64,000 bases of DNA from an uncultured Muribaculaceae bacterium (GTDB lineage: Bacteria > Bacteroidota > Bacteroidia > Bacteroidales > Muribaculaceae), in the NCBI GenBank assembly GCA_910584055.1, contig CAJTZS010000013.1, positions 1 to 64,000 of the forward strand, given 5' to 3'. Shown here piece by piece: positions 45,259-52,595 of the stretch. Every line of letters begins with the position of its first letter. Within the stretch, counting starts at the first letter, position 1. The position numbers and the translations under genes were made by a program. The notes below the pieces were generated by a model. It saw nothing but the letters and a program-made list of their open reading frames with translations. It ran no database searches and was not told where the DNA came from.

Positions 45259-45675
45259 TTATTTGTACCGTTCGAGGATTTCGGCGGTAATTTCCATTCC
45301 ATTCTCATATAAATCATCTTTTTCTGTGATTTTTCGGAGTGGCCGTGCTGGATTACCGACTACGATAGTGTCAGCCTCTACATCCTTAGTCACCACAGCA
45401 CCGGCACCGACGATGGAGTTATCGCCGATGGTCACTCCGGGAAGAATTGTAGCACCACCGCCAATCCATACGTTTTTACCTATACGGACAGCCTCCCGCA
45501 ATATTTCCTCGCGTCTGGTCAAGCCTTCAGTCGTGTCGGAGGTATGGTTGAACTCATATATGCGTTGCACTATCTCATGCTGGTAATCAATCCAGTCGGG
45601 ATCAACGCTGTCATAAATCTTGTCTGACAGGGTAAGTTTACGAAATTCCTGTACTTTTTTCTTATCGTATGCCAT
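45259..45675 (-). pseudogene. Maltose/galactoside O-acetyltransferase with internal in-frame deletion
   Basis: 138 residues, against about 185-200 for Maa/LacA/NodL-type enzymes. The N-terminal helical domain (TLSDKIYDSVDPDWID to EEILREAV) joins directly to the late left-handed beta-helix (RIGKNVWIGGGATILPGVTIGDNSIVGAGAVVTKDV, then VVGNPARPL). About 65 residues are missing, including the strands with the catalytic His of the T-A-T-H-P type loop. The frame is intact, so a short product could be made, but acetyltransferase activity is unlikely. It is divergent from the adenylation operon. Confidence 0.75.
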
Positions 45676-45729
45676 AGGTTAACTGTTCATATTTCTAAAT
45701 GCAAAATTAGTAGTTTTTACGCTATATCC

Positions 45730-45757
45730 GATAGCACAAAACGTGACAATCGTTGCA
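45730..45757 (+). promoter_or_regulatory. 28-bp operator, copy A (adenylation operon)
   Basis: The element GATAGnACAAAACGTGACAA then TCGTnGCA is found here and, in the same orientation relative to its gene, at 50105-50078 (26 of 28 identical). It ends exactly 50 nt before a TAACTTTG box. A second shared box CAGATnnGG lies 10-11 nt downstream. It is the likely binding site of the AraC protein encoded at 48366-49244 (inference). Confidence 0.75.
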
Positions 45758-45807
45758 CTTATGCGGACAGATTTGGACATAGCAACTGAAAACACAAAAC
45801 TATCATA

Positions 45808-45815
45808 TAACTTTG
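45808..45815 (+). promoter_or_regulatory. -7 box of the adenylation operon promoter
   Basis: TAACTTTG matches TAnnTTTG. No TTTG lies 19-21 nt upstream, as expected for an activator-dependent promoter. The predicted transcription start near 45822 excludes the TTG at 45813 as start codon. Confidence 0.7.
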
Positions 45816-45845
45816 TGCGTTTTTACTCCAAAAATCTTTACAAAC

Positions 45846-47297
45846 GTGGAATATAAGACTATATACAGCCGTTTCAGGCATCGGGCGGATTCTCATCCCT
45901 ATGCTGTCGCCATTGTTGAGGACAACCGTTCTCTTAAATACAGGCAGCTTGATGAGTTGTCCGGTAGGATTGCATCCAAATTCCCGGATGGAGAGCACGG
46001 TTTTATCGGAATAGTGATGTCGCATGGGGCTGAACAGATTGCCGCGATGCTTGCGGTGCTGAAGTCGGGAGCTGCATATGTCCCCGCAGAGCCGTTCCTC
46101 CCGGTGGACAGGATAGAATATATGTTGCGGAACGCGGGGGTCTCTTTTGTCATAGATGATGAGTTCTGCGATAATCTCCCGAAAAATCCGGCTACAATAG
46201 CTGACAAGTCCAAACCTGACAGCCCGGCATACGTGCTTTTCACATCCGGCACTACCGGCAGACCCAAAGGGGTGATAATCGCCAACCGCAGCGTTGTCAA
46301 CTATGCCGAAGCTTTCGAACGGGAATTCCATACCGCTCCCGGGGATGTGATGCTTCAATATTCGGTATGCTCGTTTGATATATTCGTCGAGGAAGTGTTC
46401 ACGTCGCTCCTCAACGGTGCGACGCTCGCTATCCCGTCGAAAAAGACAGTCAAGGGCGACATAAAGGGGCTGATGGATTTTGTAGACCGTCACAAGGTGA
46501 CGGAGATAAGCGGATTCCCGTATCTGCTTGCCGACATGAACAAACTTCCATCTATCCCTTCATCACTAAGGCTTCTTATCAGTGGCGGCGACGTGATCCG
46601 GACAAGCTATATCACGAATCTGAGGAATAAGGGCGTGGTAATATATAACACCTACGGTCCGTCGGAGACCACTGTCTGTGCCTCCTATTTCCGTGTTGAC
46701 AACGCAGAGCCTCTTGCTGACGGCACATTCTCCATCGGTAAGGAAATCAAGGGCGTGGAAATCAAGATACTTGACGCTGATATGAAAGAGGCGACTCCTG
46801 GCAGCATAGGTGAGGTATGTATTCTTGGCGAAGGTGTCGGTCTCGGTTATATGGGTAATCCCCCCGAACAGAAAAATTATACCCGAATGCCTGACGGTCG
46901 CCGCGTCTATCGCAGCGGAGACCTCGGTTATCGCATGGCTGACGGCAACATCGCTTTCCTTCACCGCAAGGATGAGCAGGTGATGATTCTCGGTAAGCGT
47001 GTAGAACCTAAAGAGGTGGAGAATGTGCTTAACGCAGCCCCGGACGTGGAGCGTGGCGTTGTGCGGAGTTTTACCGACAAGAACGGACTGGCATATCTCG
47101 CAGCGTATTTCGTGCCGAAGTCTCCGAAAGCAACCGTGAAGTCTATCCGCTCGTGGCTTGCATCGAAACTCACCGATTTCATGATACCGGAGTTTTTCGT
47201 GGCTATGAAATCAATCCCGCTCACCCGCCGCGGCAAGGTCGATGTACAGGCTCTTCCCGTTGTAGTCAAAAGAAACAGTCCTTATGGTGGAGATTAA
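45846..47297 (+). CDS. Stand-alone amino-acid adenylation (A-domain) protein
   Basis: 483 residues from GTG 45846; the frame opens earlier, but that part lies in the promoter. Core motifs are in order: A3 VLFTSGTTGRPKGV, A4 CSFDIFVEEVF, A5 YNTYGPSETTV, A7 YRSGDLGYRM, A8 RKDEQVMILGKRVEPKEVE, and A10 PLTRRGKVDVQ with the catalytic Lys. The Asp in A4 normally holds an alpha-amino group, so an amino acid is the likely substrate. No carrier, condensation or thioesterase domain is attached, and no carrier gene is near. It overlaps the GNAT gene by 14 nt. Confidence 0.88.
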   Translation: MEYKTIYSRFRHRADSHPYAVAIVEDNRSLKYRQLDELSGRIASKFPDGEHGFIGIVMSHGAEQIAAMLAVLKSGAAYVPAEPFLPVDRIEYMLRNAGVSFVIDDEFCDNLPKNPATIADKSKPDSPAYVLFTSGTTGRPKGVIIANRSVVNYAEAFEREFHTAPGDVMLQYSVCSFDIFVEEVFTSLLNGATLAIPSKKTVKGDIKGLMDFVDRHKVTEISGFPYLLADMNKLPSIPSSLRLLISGGDVIRTSYITNLRNKGVVIYNTYGPSETTVCASYFRVDNAEPLADGTFSIGKEIKGVEIKILDADMKEATPGSIGEVCILGEGVGLGYMGNPPEQKNYTRMPDGRRVYRSGDLGYRMADGNIAFLHRKDEQVMILGKRVEPKEVENVLNAAPDVERGVVRSFTDKNGLAYLAAYFVPKSPKATVKSIRSWLASKLTDFMIPEFFVAMKSIPLTRRGKVDVQALPVVVKRNSPYGGD

Positions 47298-47739
47298 GCG
47301 TATAACAGACATAGAAACGCTCATGGACTGGCGCAGAGAGGTAATTGAGGCTGTATTCGATCAATTACCTGAAAAGGAATTGCTCGACATCAACCGCGCA
47401 TATTACACACGCCATATTCCCGACGGCACACATCTCGCTGTCACTGCAAGTGTCGCTGAAGAAGATGTGGGGTGTGGCGGGATATGCTTTCAGGAAGAGC
47501 TGCCGTCACCCGACAATCCGACCGGCAAATGTGCATATCTGATGAACATCTATGTCCGTGAGCCGTTCCGTCACAAAGGTGTCGGTGAGTCAATAATCAG
47601 GCATCTTGTCAAGGAAGCATTGGAATATGGTTGTGGAAAGATTTATCTTGAAACAAGCGATATGGCGAAATCATTATACGAATCTCTGGGATTCGGCACA
47701 ATGGAAGGAATGATGAAATTCTATGAAACAGAAATTTAA
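47284..47739 (+). CDS. GNAT-family N-acetyltransferase
   Basis: 151 residues of the GNAT fold. The N-terminal helix pair is VEIKRITDIETLMDWRREVI; the acyl-CoA loop is REPFRHKGVGESIIRHLV (R-x-x-G-x-G type); and the C-terminal GCGKIYLETSDMAKSLYESLGF ends with the typical late strand. It transfers an acyl group, usually acetyl, to an amine or hydroxyl. It is translationally coupled to both the adenylation gene and the esterase gene (14- and 17-nt overlaps). Confidence 0.87.
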   Translation: MVEIKRITDIETLMDWRREVIEAVFDQLPEKELLDINRAYYTRHIPDGTHLAVTASVAEEDVGCGGICFQEELPSPDNPTGKCAYLMNIYVREPFRHKGVGESIIRHLVKEALEYGCGKIYLETSDMAKSLYESLGFGTMEGMMKFYETEI

Positions 47740-48397
47740 GATTGGCAAATTGAACTGTCTTTGCAGCCGGTGGTCAATGGATCGGATTGCCTACATTCTT
47801 TATCCACTGGATGTGTTGTCTGATTGGATTGATACTGCGGCTGAAAAATACAATGTAAGTATTGTCGTCATTACCGGTATGGACTGGGATGACGACCTGA
47901 CTCCGTGGGCGGCTCCCGGTGTCCCGAAAGGGAGTCCCGATTTCAAAGGTCTTGCAGCTCAATTCCTAAATACATTGCAACATACCGTAATTCCTGAGAT
48001 TGAAGAGCAATTGCAAGTTCAGCCGTCACAGCGGGATTTGATAGGTGTTTCTCTTTCAGGGCTTTTCACTCTATGGGAGTGGGTTGAGCGTGACACGTTT
48101 CTTAACATAGCCTCACTATCCGGGTCATTCTGGTATAAGGATTTTACCGAATGGTTCGGAAAGAACATGCCATCCGATAAACAAGGGAAGGCATATTTTC
48201 TTTTAGGCGAGCTGGAGCATAAATCAGTAGTGCCGCAGTTCCGCTGCGTGAATGACGCAACCGCCATGATTGTTGACGACTTGGAATCATGGGGCGTTAA
48301 GGTGAAATTCGATATGGTGCCCGGCAACCACTATCAATTCGGACTCCAACGGCTCGACAAAGCCTTCAACAATCTTTACCTGTCTGGCGGTTTCTAA
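47723..48397 (+). CDS. Alpha/beta-hydrolase, enterochelin-esterase-like
   Basis: 224 residues without signal peptide, so cytosolic. The nucleophile elbow is GVSLSG (about residue 110-115), the acid may lie in LGELEHKS, and the catalytic His is in PGNHYQFGLQRL. This matches the putative esterase/Fes-like family. It overlaps the GNAT gene by 17 nt and the convergent AraC gene by 32 nt. Acting on the product of the adenylation/GNAT pair is inference. Confidence 0.8.
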   Translation: MKQKFKIGKLNCLCSRWSMDRIAYILYPLDVLSDWIDTAAEKYNVSIVVITGMDWDDDLTPWAAPGVPKGSPDFKGLAAQFLNTLQHTVIPEIEEQLQVQPSQRDLIGVSLSGLFTLWEWVERDTFLNIASLSGSFWYKDFTEWFGKNMPSDKQGKAYFLLGELEHKSVVPQFRCVNDATAMIVDDLESWGVKVKFDMVPGNHYQFGLQRLDKAFNNLYLSGGF

Positions 48398-49244
48398 ACT
48401 CAAGAGGTGTCAGCCTGACTATCTTCTTGAAAAGGCGGGAGAAATATGACGGACTTTCAAAGCCTAATGCGGCTGCAATCTCCGCAGATGTCATAGTGGT
48501 GATTGTCAGCATATTCTTGGCTTCCGACATGATTCGTGACTGGATATAGCGGCGCGATGACATGCCGAGTGACTGATGCGAAATCTTGTTCAGATAGTTG
48601 GTGGTTATACACAATCGTTCCGCATAATATTCCACGTCATGATGCCGGTATAAATCCGCTCCGACCAGTTTGACGAAACCGTCGGCATACCTGCCTACTG
48701 TCATGGTGCCGGATGACCCGACACCGTTTTTGGCGCACTCGTTCTCAATATATGACAATAGGTGTAGCAACATTGACTGGAGCAATAACTGGAATGATTC
48801 GCCCGCTTTAATGACATCCGCCATTTCCCTCATCAGATTTCCGGCATTTGAACCGGCTTCATCTGAAAGATGCAGTATCGGGCATTCCCTATTTGAAGAG
48901 AGATACCTGAAGCGGTCGAGAATCAGAGAATCTTTCATTATCGCGAGTAAAAATTCCGGCTCAAATATGACAACCCTTCCTCTTATTTTAATTTCAGACG
49001 GCCATTCCCATATCATGCCCGGCACTCCGCATATCATATCACCGACAGTCAGATGAAACTCCCGGTTGTCCAGCAAGATGTCTATTTCTCCGCTTTCAAT
49101 CAGAATCATGCAGTAGAATGTCTCCCGATATAAAGGATGTTCCAATGACCCCGTCTTTATTTCATCGAATGTCATTGCATCGCAACGCAGCTCCCGGCCA
49201 TATTTCCGGCGATAGAATTTATAGAGATGAATGGTCTTTGACAT
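48366..49244 (-). CDS. AraC-family transcriptional regulator of the adenylation locus
   Basis: 292 residues. The N-terminal half is a cupin-like sensing domain (MILIESGEIDILLDNREFHLTVGDMI). The C-terminal 100 residues carry two helix-turn-helix units: VEYYAERLCITTNYLNKISHQ and SAEIAAALGFESPSYFSRLFKK with PLEFR. It is likely an activator. It is downstream of the DUF5131 gene by 9 bp, and its operon has copy B of the operator that also precedes the opposing adenylation operon. Confidence 0.9.
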   Translation of the reverse strand: MSKTIHLYKFYRRKYGRELRCDAMTFDEIKTGSLEHPLYRETFYCMILIESGEIDILLDNREFHLTVGDMICGVPGMIWEWPSEIKIRGRVVIFEPEFLLAIMKDSLILDRFRYLSSNRECPILHLSDEAGSNAGNLMREMADVIKAGESFQLLLQSMLLHLLSYIENECAKNGVGSSGTMTVGRYADGFVKLVGADLYRHHDVEYYAERLCITTNYLNKISHQSLGMSSRRYIQSRIMSEAKNMLTITTMTSAEIAAALGFESPSYFSRLFKKIVRLTPLEFRNRQTGKDC

Positions 49245-49253
49245 ATCCTGTAA

Positions 49254-49997
49254 TCACTTATCCGTATTCATTCCCGCCTTGCGGGCTTGCTCCATCTGCA
49301 ACCACCGGGGAATGCGGTAGAGTTTTCCGTCTTTGACAAAATTGGCTCCTGTCTGTTTGAAATGGAACGGAACATCGGCTGCTATGCAATCCTTTCGGAT
49401 TCCTATCACCCATTCAAAATCGCATGGTCTGGCATCCGGCCCTGATTCGCCGCCTACTGTAACCTGCTCAACCCAATCTCCAAGCCACGGGCGCAGATTG
49501 ATTGGCTCCAACAGAGGTTCGCATATAATCCCCTTGTGGCGCACAGGCACATTCTTGAATATCGGCAGCCGGATTTCAGCTTGTCTCTGGCTCTCCACCG
49601 TACAGATAATGGAGACATTACTGTAACCACCGCCCCAATCGTCGGGAAAACACTCCAAGGTACGGTGAATCCTCTTGGTCACAAAGACGAAATGTAAATC
49701 AGGCCGCTCCTTAATCATATTCCAAGCCTCCTTGCGCCATTCATCCGCCTCCTCGATGAAGAAATCGGAAGTGAAACAAGTCCATACCGTTGATCCGGAG
49801 GGAATCTTATACACGCCTTTGCGGTCTTTTGCGCGTGGTAGGTAGAAAGAAGAAGTTTTATAGACATTCTCGCTGTCAAGACCATGCTCACCGTCATGCC
49901 TGAACATATAGCAATGGGCACACCCCTCGCTGAATTTACGGCAGCCGTGCCACAAATTCCACATTATAGATTTCGGTTTTGTCATTGAATTTTCCAA
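49254..49997 (-). CDS. DUF5131 (phage Gp37/Gp68-like) protein
   Basis: 247 residues. The N terminus has WNLWHGCRKFSEGCAHCYMF with a C-x6-C-x2-C cluster typical of this radical-SAM-like family. Later blocks are HFVFVTKRIHRTLECFP, GIICEPLLEPI, VTVGGESGPDARPC and FKQTGANF. Members occur in phages and bacterial genomes, and the reaction is not known to me. Here it is the first gene of an operon with the AraC regulator. The ATG at 49985 is an alternative start. Confidence 0.85.
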   Translation of the reverse strand: MENSMTKPKSIMWNLWHGCRKFSEGCAHCYMFRHDGEHGLDSENVYKTSSFYLPRAKDRKGVYKIPSGSTVWTCFTSDFFIEEADEWRKEAWNMIKERPDLHFVFVTKRIHRTLECFPDDWGGGYSNVSIICTVESQRQAEIRLPIFKNVPVRHKGIICEPLLEPINLRPWLGDWVEQVTVGGESGPDARPCDFEWVIGIRKDCIAADVPFHFKQTGANFVKDGKLYRIPRWLQMEQARKAGMNTDK

Positions 49998-50019
49998 TAT
50001 GCTTCGGGCGATTAACCTG

Positions 50020-50027
50020 CAAAGTTA
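50020..50027 (-). promoter_or_regulatory. -7 box of the DUF5131-araC promoter
   Basis: TAACTTTG on the minus strand (50027 to 50020), identical to the box at 45808. It also lacks an upstream TTTG. Transcription would begin near 50013, about 16 nt before the ATG. Confidence 0.7.
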
Positions 50028-50077
50028 ATCAATTTCCACCAATCCCGATGATACATACCGCATCTGATTCCAATTTG

Positions 50078-50105
50078 TGCCACGATTGTCACGTTTTGTA
50101 CTATC
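50078..50105 (-). promoter_or_regulatory. 28-bp operator, copy B (DUF5131-araC operon)
   Basis: Reverse complement orientation of copy A with two mismatches. The distance to the TAACTTTG box is exactly 50 nt, as in copy A. The remaining 50106-50229 sequence before the element end holds nothing else I can support. Confidence 0.75.
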
Positions 50106-50229
50106 ATTAGCTGCCGATTTACAATGGGCTAACTAATTCAAAAGTGAATCAATCTACGATCATTACACATTGATTGAATTATGATATAGAGCAATAGCTA
50201 CTGAATATCAGTCGATTATATCTAATAGT

Positions 50230-50252
50230 GTGTACGAAAGGTGTACGCAATG
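50230..50252. repeat. Left end repeat of the integrated element (candidate att)
   Basis: Two tandem 11-mers, GTGTACGAAAG and GTGTACGCAAT, plus G. The same 23 bp with one difference recurs at 62110-62132, 84 bp upstream of the integrase start codon. Confidence 0.6.
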
Positions 50253-50381
50253 AGAGATTACAGGACACCGCAGACAATCAATTTATGAAATTTTTACAGT
50301 TGTTTTGAATTTTTAATTGGGTTGATTTTCGTTGTTTTCCCAATTTTGAGGGGCGGCAAGGTCGGTTTAGAGATAATTGAA

Positions 50382-50455
50382 GCTGGGGAAAAGAGAAATT
50401 TGGGGCGTTGGAATTGTGTTGTCTCACGCTCCAATGTCTTTCTCTTTTCCCCAGC
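50382..50455. repeat. Large hairpin near the element left end
   Basis: GCTGGGGAAAAGAGAAA (50382-50398) is perfectly inverted at 50439-50455, and the inner GTTGGA/TCCAAT extends the stem. The 50253-50550 stretch has no gene. The stem lies 95 bp past the AraC stop but has no T-run, so a terminator role is doubtful. Confidence 0.75.
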
Positions 50456-50550
50456 GATGATATTCGTAGGTAGAAATACAAGTATAGATAGTTATGGATA
50501 TATACATAGGACTATACTATTCTTATTGATAGAAAAAACACCGATTCAGA

Positions 50551-51396
50551 TTATGGGACATCATTATTACGAAATGCACTGGGAGGTGTACCTGTATAGC
50601 GGCGGAAATATTTTGTGAAATCGGCTTGCGTCGGGAAGTTGAGCTTTTCCGCAACCTCTTTAATTGACAGTGAAAGGTCGGAGAGGAGGTGTTTGGCTTC
50701 AGATATCACGTTTTGGATTATCCATTCCGATGGCGTTGCTCCGGAATGTTCCCTTATCACCGTGGAGAAATATTTGGGGCTAAGATTGGATCTTCGGGCA
50801 TAGAATATTGTGTCGCGGTGCGAGGCGCAATATTTCTGAACGTCAAGCATGAATTTCTGGAATATGATGTCGCGTGCTGACAATTCCATGCTTATTGACG
50901 GGCGGTTGGTAAAGTATAGGCGAAGCACTTCAAGCAATACCATATCCTCGTAATTTCGCAACATAGCCGCATTCAGAATATCAAGTTCTTCTGCTAACGG
51001 TTGCTTAACCGATTGCATAGCCTCATAATATTTTTGAAAATGAGATGTAAGCAAGGTTATCTGATTTTCAGTCAATGACACGACCGGGTTCTTACGCATC
51101 TTGTTCAGATTTTCAGAATTTATCACCTGATTGACTACCGGGAGTATTTTTGTCAAATCGACAACCCCGATGAAACCGTGCATATCTTGGCTGATTTCCG
51201 AATATTCCGCTTTCACAAACGGATGGAACACCATTAAATCACTTTGATTGAGCTTATAGAGCGTACCGAATACGGTAACTGCCAATGACCCATGCAGGCA
51301 CAACAGAAAGCCGCACTGACTTGGGGAGAAGAACAATCGCCCGGATGCAGCCAGCGAGGAGGAGTCACATTTTGAGATGTCGTAGTTGGATTTCAT
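50551..51396 (-). CDS. AraC-family regulator of the RND efflux operon
   Basis: 281 residues from Met at 51396 (MKSNYDISKCDSSS); the frame is open to 51489, but that part would overlap the divergent promoter. The N-terminal sensing domain (FFSPSQCGFLLCLHGSLAVTVFG) is followed by a C-terminal double HTH: RRSNLSPKYFSTVIREHSG and KEVAEKLNFPTQADFTKYFRRYTG with PSAFR. It is divergent from the pump genes, so it is probably their local regulator. Confidence 0.88.
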   Translation of the reverse strand: MKSNYDISKCDSSSLAASGRLFFSPSQCGFLLCLHGSLAVTVFGTLYKLNQSDLMVFHPFVKAEYSEISQDMHGFIGVVDLTKILPVVNQVINSENLNKMRKNPVVSLTENQITLLTSHFQKYYEAMQSVKQPLAEELDILNAAMLRNYEDMVLLEVLRLYFTNRPSISMELSARDIIFQKFMLDVQKYCASHRDTIFYARRSNLSPKYFSTVIREHSGATPSEWIIQNVISEAKHLLSDLSLSIKEVAEKLNFPTQADFTKYFRRYTGTPPSAFRNNDVP

Positions 51397-51506
51397 ACTG
51401 CAAATTACGGCATTTTTACCAACAACACAAAGCCGAGAAGCCTTAAATCGTACCGATTGCCAAATAAATCTACTAATCTGACATTTCAAGACTTACCAAC
51501 CGGCAG

Positions 51507-51514
51507 TAATTTTG
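51507..51514 (+). promoter_or_regulatory. -7 box of the RND operon promoter
   Basis: TAATTTTG, 31 nt upstream of the first gene. No TTTG lies at the expected upstream distance, which fits dependence on the divergent AraC protein. Confidence 0.6.
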
Positions 51515-51545
51515 CAACTTAAAACTCCAATACAAAAACTCAGGC

Positions 51546-52595
51546 ATGAATAGAATCCAATTTTATCTGATAACAGCAATAATCCCTGCATTGGCGTCAT
51601 GTGGCGGGGACAGGCATAATTCAGATTATCACATCAAAACCGTCCACACAGTCACCGTGACAGATGAAAATGAGGAATCTTCATTGACATATATCGGCAA
51701 GGTTGTGCCGGCGAAAGAATTGTCGCTCTCTTTCAAGGTTGGTGGCAAAATCAGTAGAATATATGTCAAACAAGGTTCCGTGGTCAAATCCGGGCAGTTG
51801 ATTGCTGAGCTCGACCCTGTGGATTATCAGAATCAATTCATGGCGACGGAAGCGGAATATCGTCAAATTAAGGCAGAGGCTGACAGAATAATCGCCATGC
51901 ACGATGATGGCGCTGTCAGTGATAACAATTACGACAAAGCCGTTTACGGTCTTAACCAAATCACGGCGAAGTATAAGCAGCATAAATCGGAGTTATCAGA
52001 TACAAAACTATATGCGCCATTTTCGGGTAAGATTGACAATGTTCTTGCCGAAACAGGGGAAGTTGTAAATGCAGGAATGCCCATTGCCATGATGATTGAT
52101 GCAGGGACACCGGAAATTGAGATATACGTACCACAAACAGTGTTACCTTTGATTCATGGAAGAAACCCAAAAGCATCGTTCCAATCACTGAAATTGGATG
52201 ATATGCCGGCAACCGTACTGTCGGTGTCACCGACGGCCAACGCCAATCAGCTTTATACCGTAAAACTCGGTATCCCATCTGATATCAACGGAATAATCCC
52301 CGGCATGACAGCAGTAGTCGATATTCCAAGAGCAGCCCAGAAGGGGGGATTGAGAATACCTCAGGGGGCTGTGACTAATAATTATGTATTGCGTTTCAAT
52401 CCGACTGATTCAACGGTCAGCAAAATTGTTGTACATACCGAGAAATTACTCTCAAACGGAGAGTGCATCATACAGTCCGATGAACTAAACCCCGGCGATA
52501 TATTGATTTCGTCAGGTATGAACCATATCGCGGAGGGTGAGAAAGTGAGACCTGTCGCGCCTGTTTCCGAAACCAATAAAGGAGGCTTGTTATGA
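51546..52595 (+). CDS. RND efflux periplasmic adaptor (membrane fusion) lipoprotein
   Basis: 349 residues. The lipobox is LASC (Cys19). The biotinyl-lipoyl halves are VVPAKELSLSFKVGGKISRIYVKQGSVVKSGQLIAELDP and KLYAPFSGKIDNVLAETGEVV, which flank a short alpha-hairpin. Beta-barrel and membrane-proximal domains follow. It links the inner-membrane pump to the TolC-like channel. The stop overlaps the pump start by 4 nt. Confidence 0.93.
   Translation: MNRIQFYLITAIIPALASCGGDRHNSDYHIKTVHTVTVTDENEESSLTYIGKVVPAKELSLSFKVGGKISRIYVKQGSVVKSGQLIAELDPVDYQNQFMATEAEYRQIKAEADRIIAMHDDGAVSDNNYDKAVYGLNQITAKYKQHKSELSDTKLYAPFSGKIDNVLAETGEVVNAGMPIAMMIDAGTPEIEIYVPQTVLPLIHGRNPKASFQSLKLDDMPATVLSVSPTANANQLYTVKLGIPSDINGIIPGMTAVVDIPRAAQKGGLRIPQGAVTNNYVLRFNPTDSTVSKIVVHTEKLLSNGECIIQSDELNPGDILISSGMNHIAEGEKVRPVAPVSETNKGGLL

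Noticed and set aside
45813..45845. TTG start giving 11 extra residues on the adenylation protein
   Set aside because: The TTG is part of the TAACTTTG -7 box, so it would lie upstream of the transcription start; GTG 45846 is preferred.
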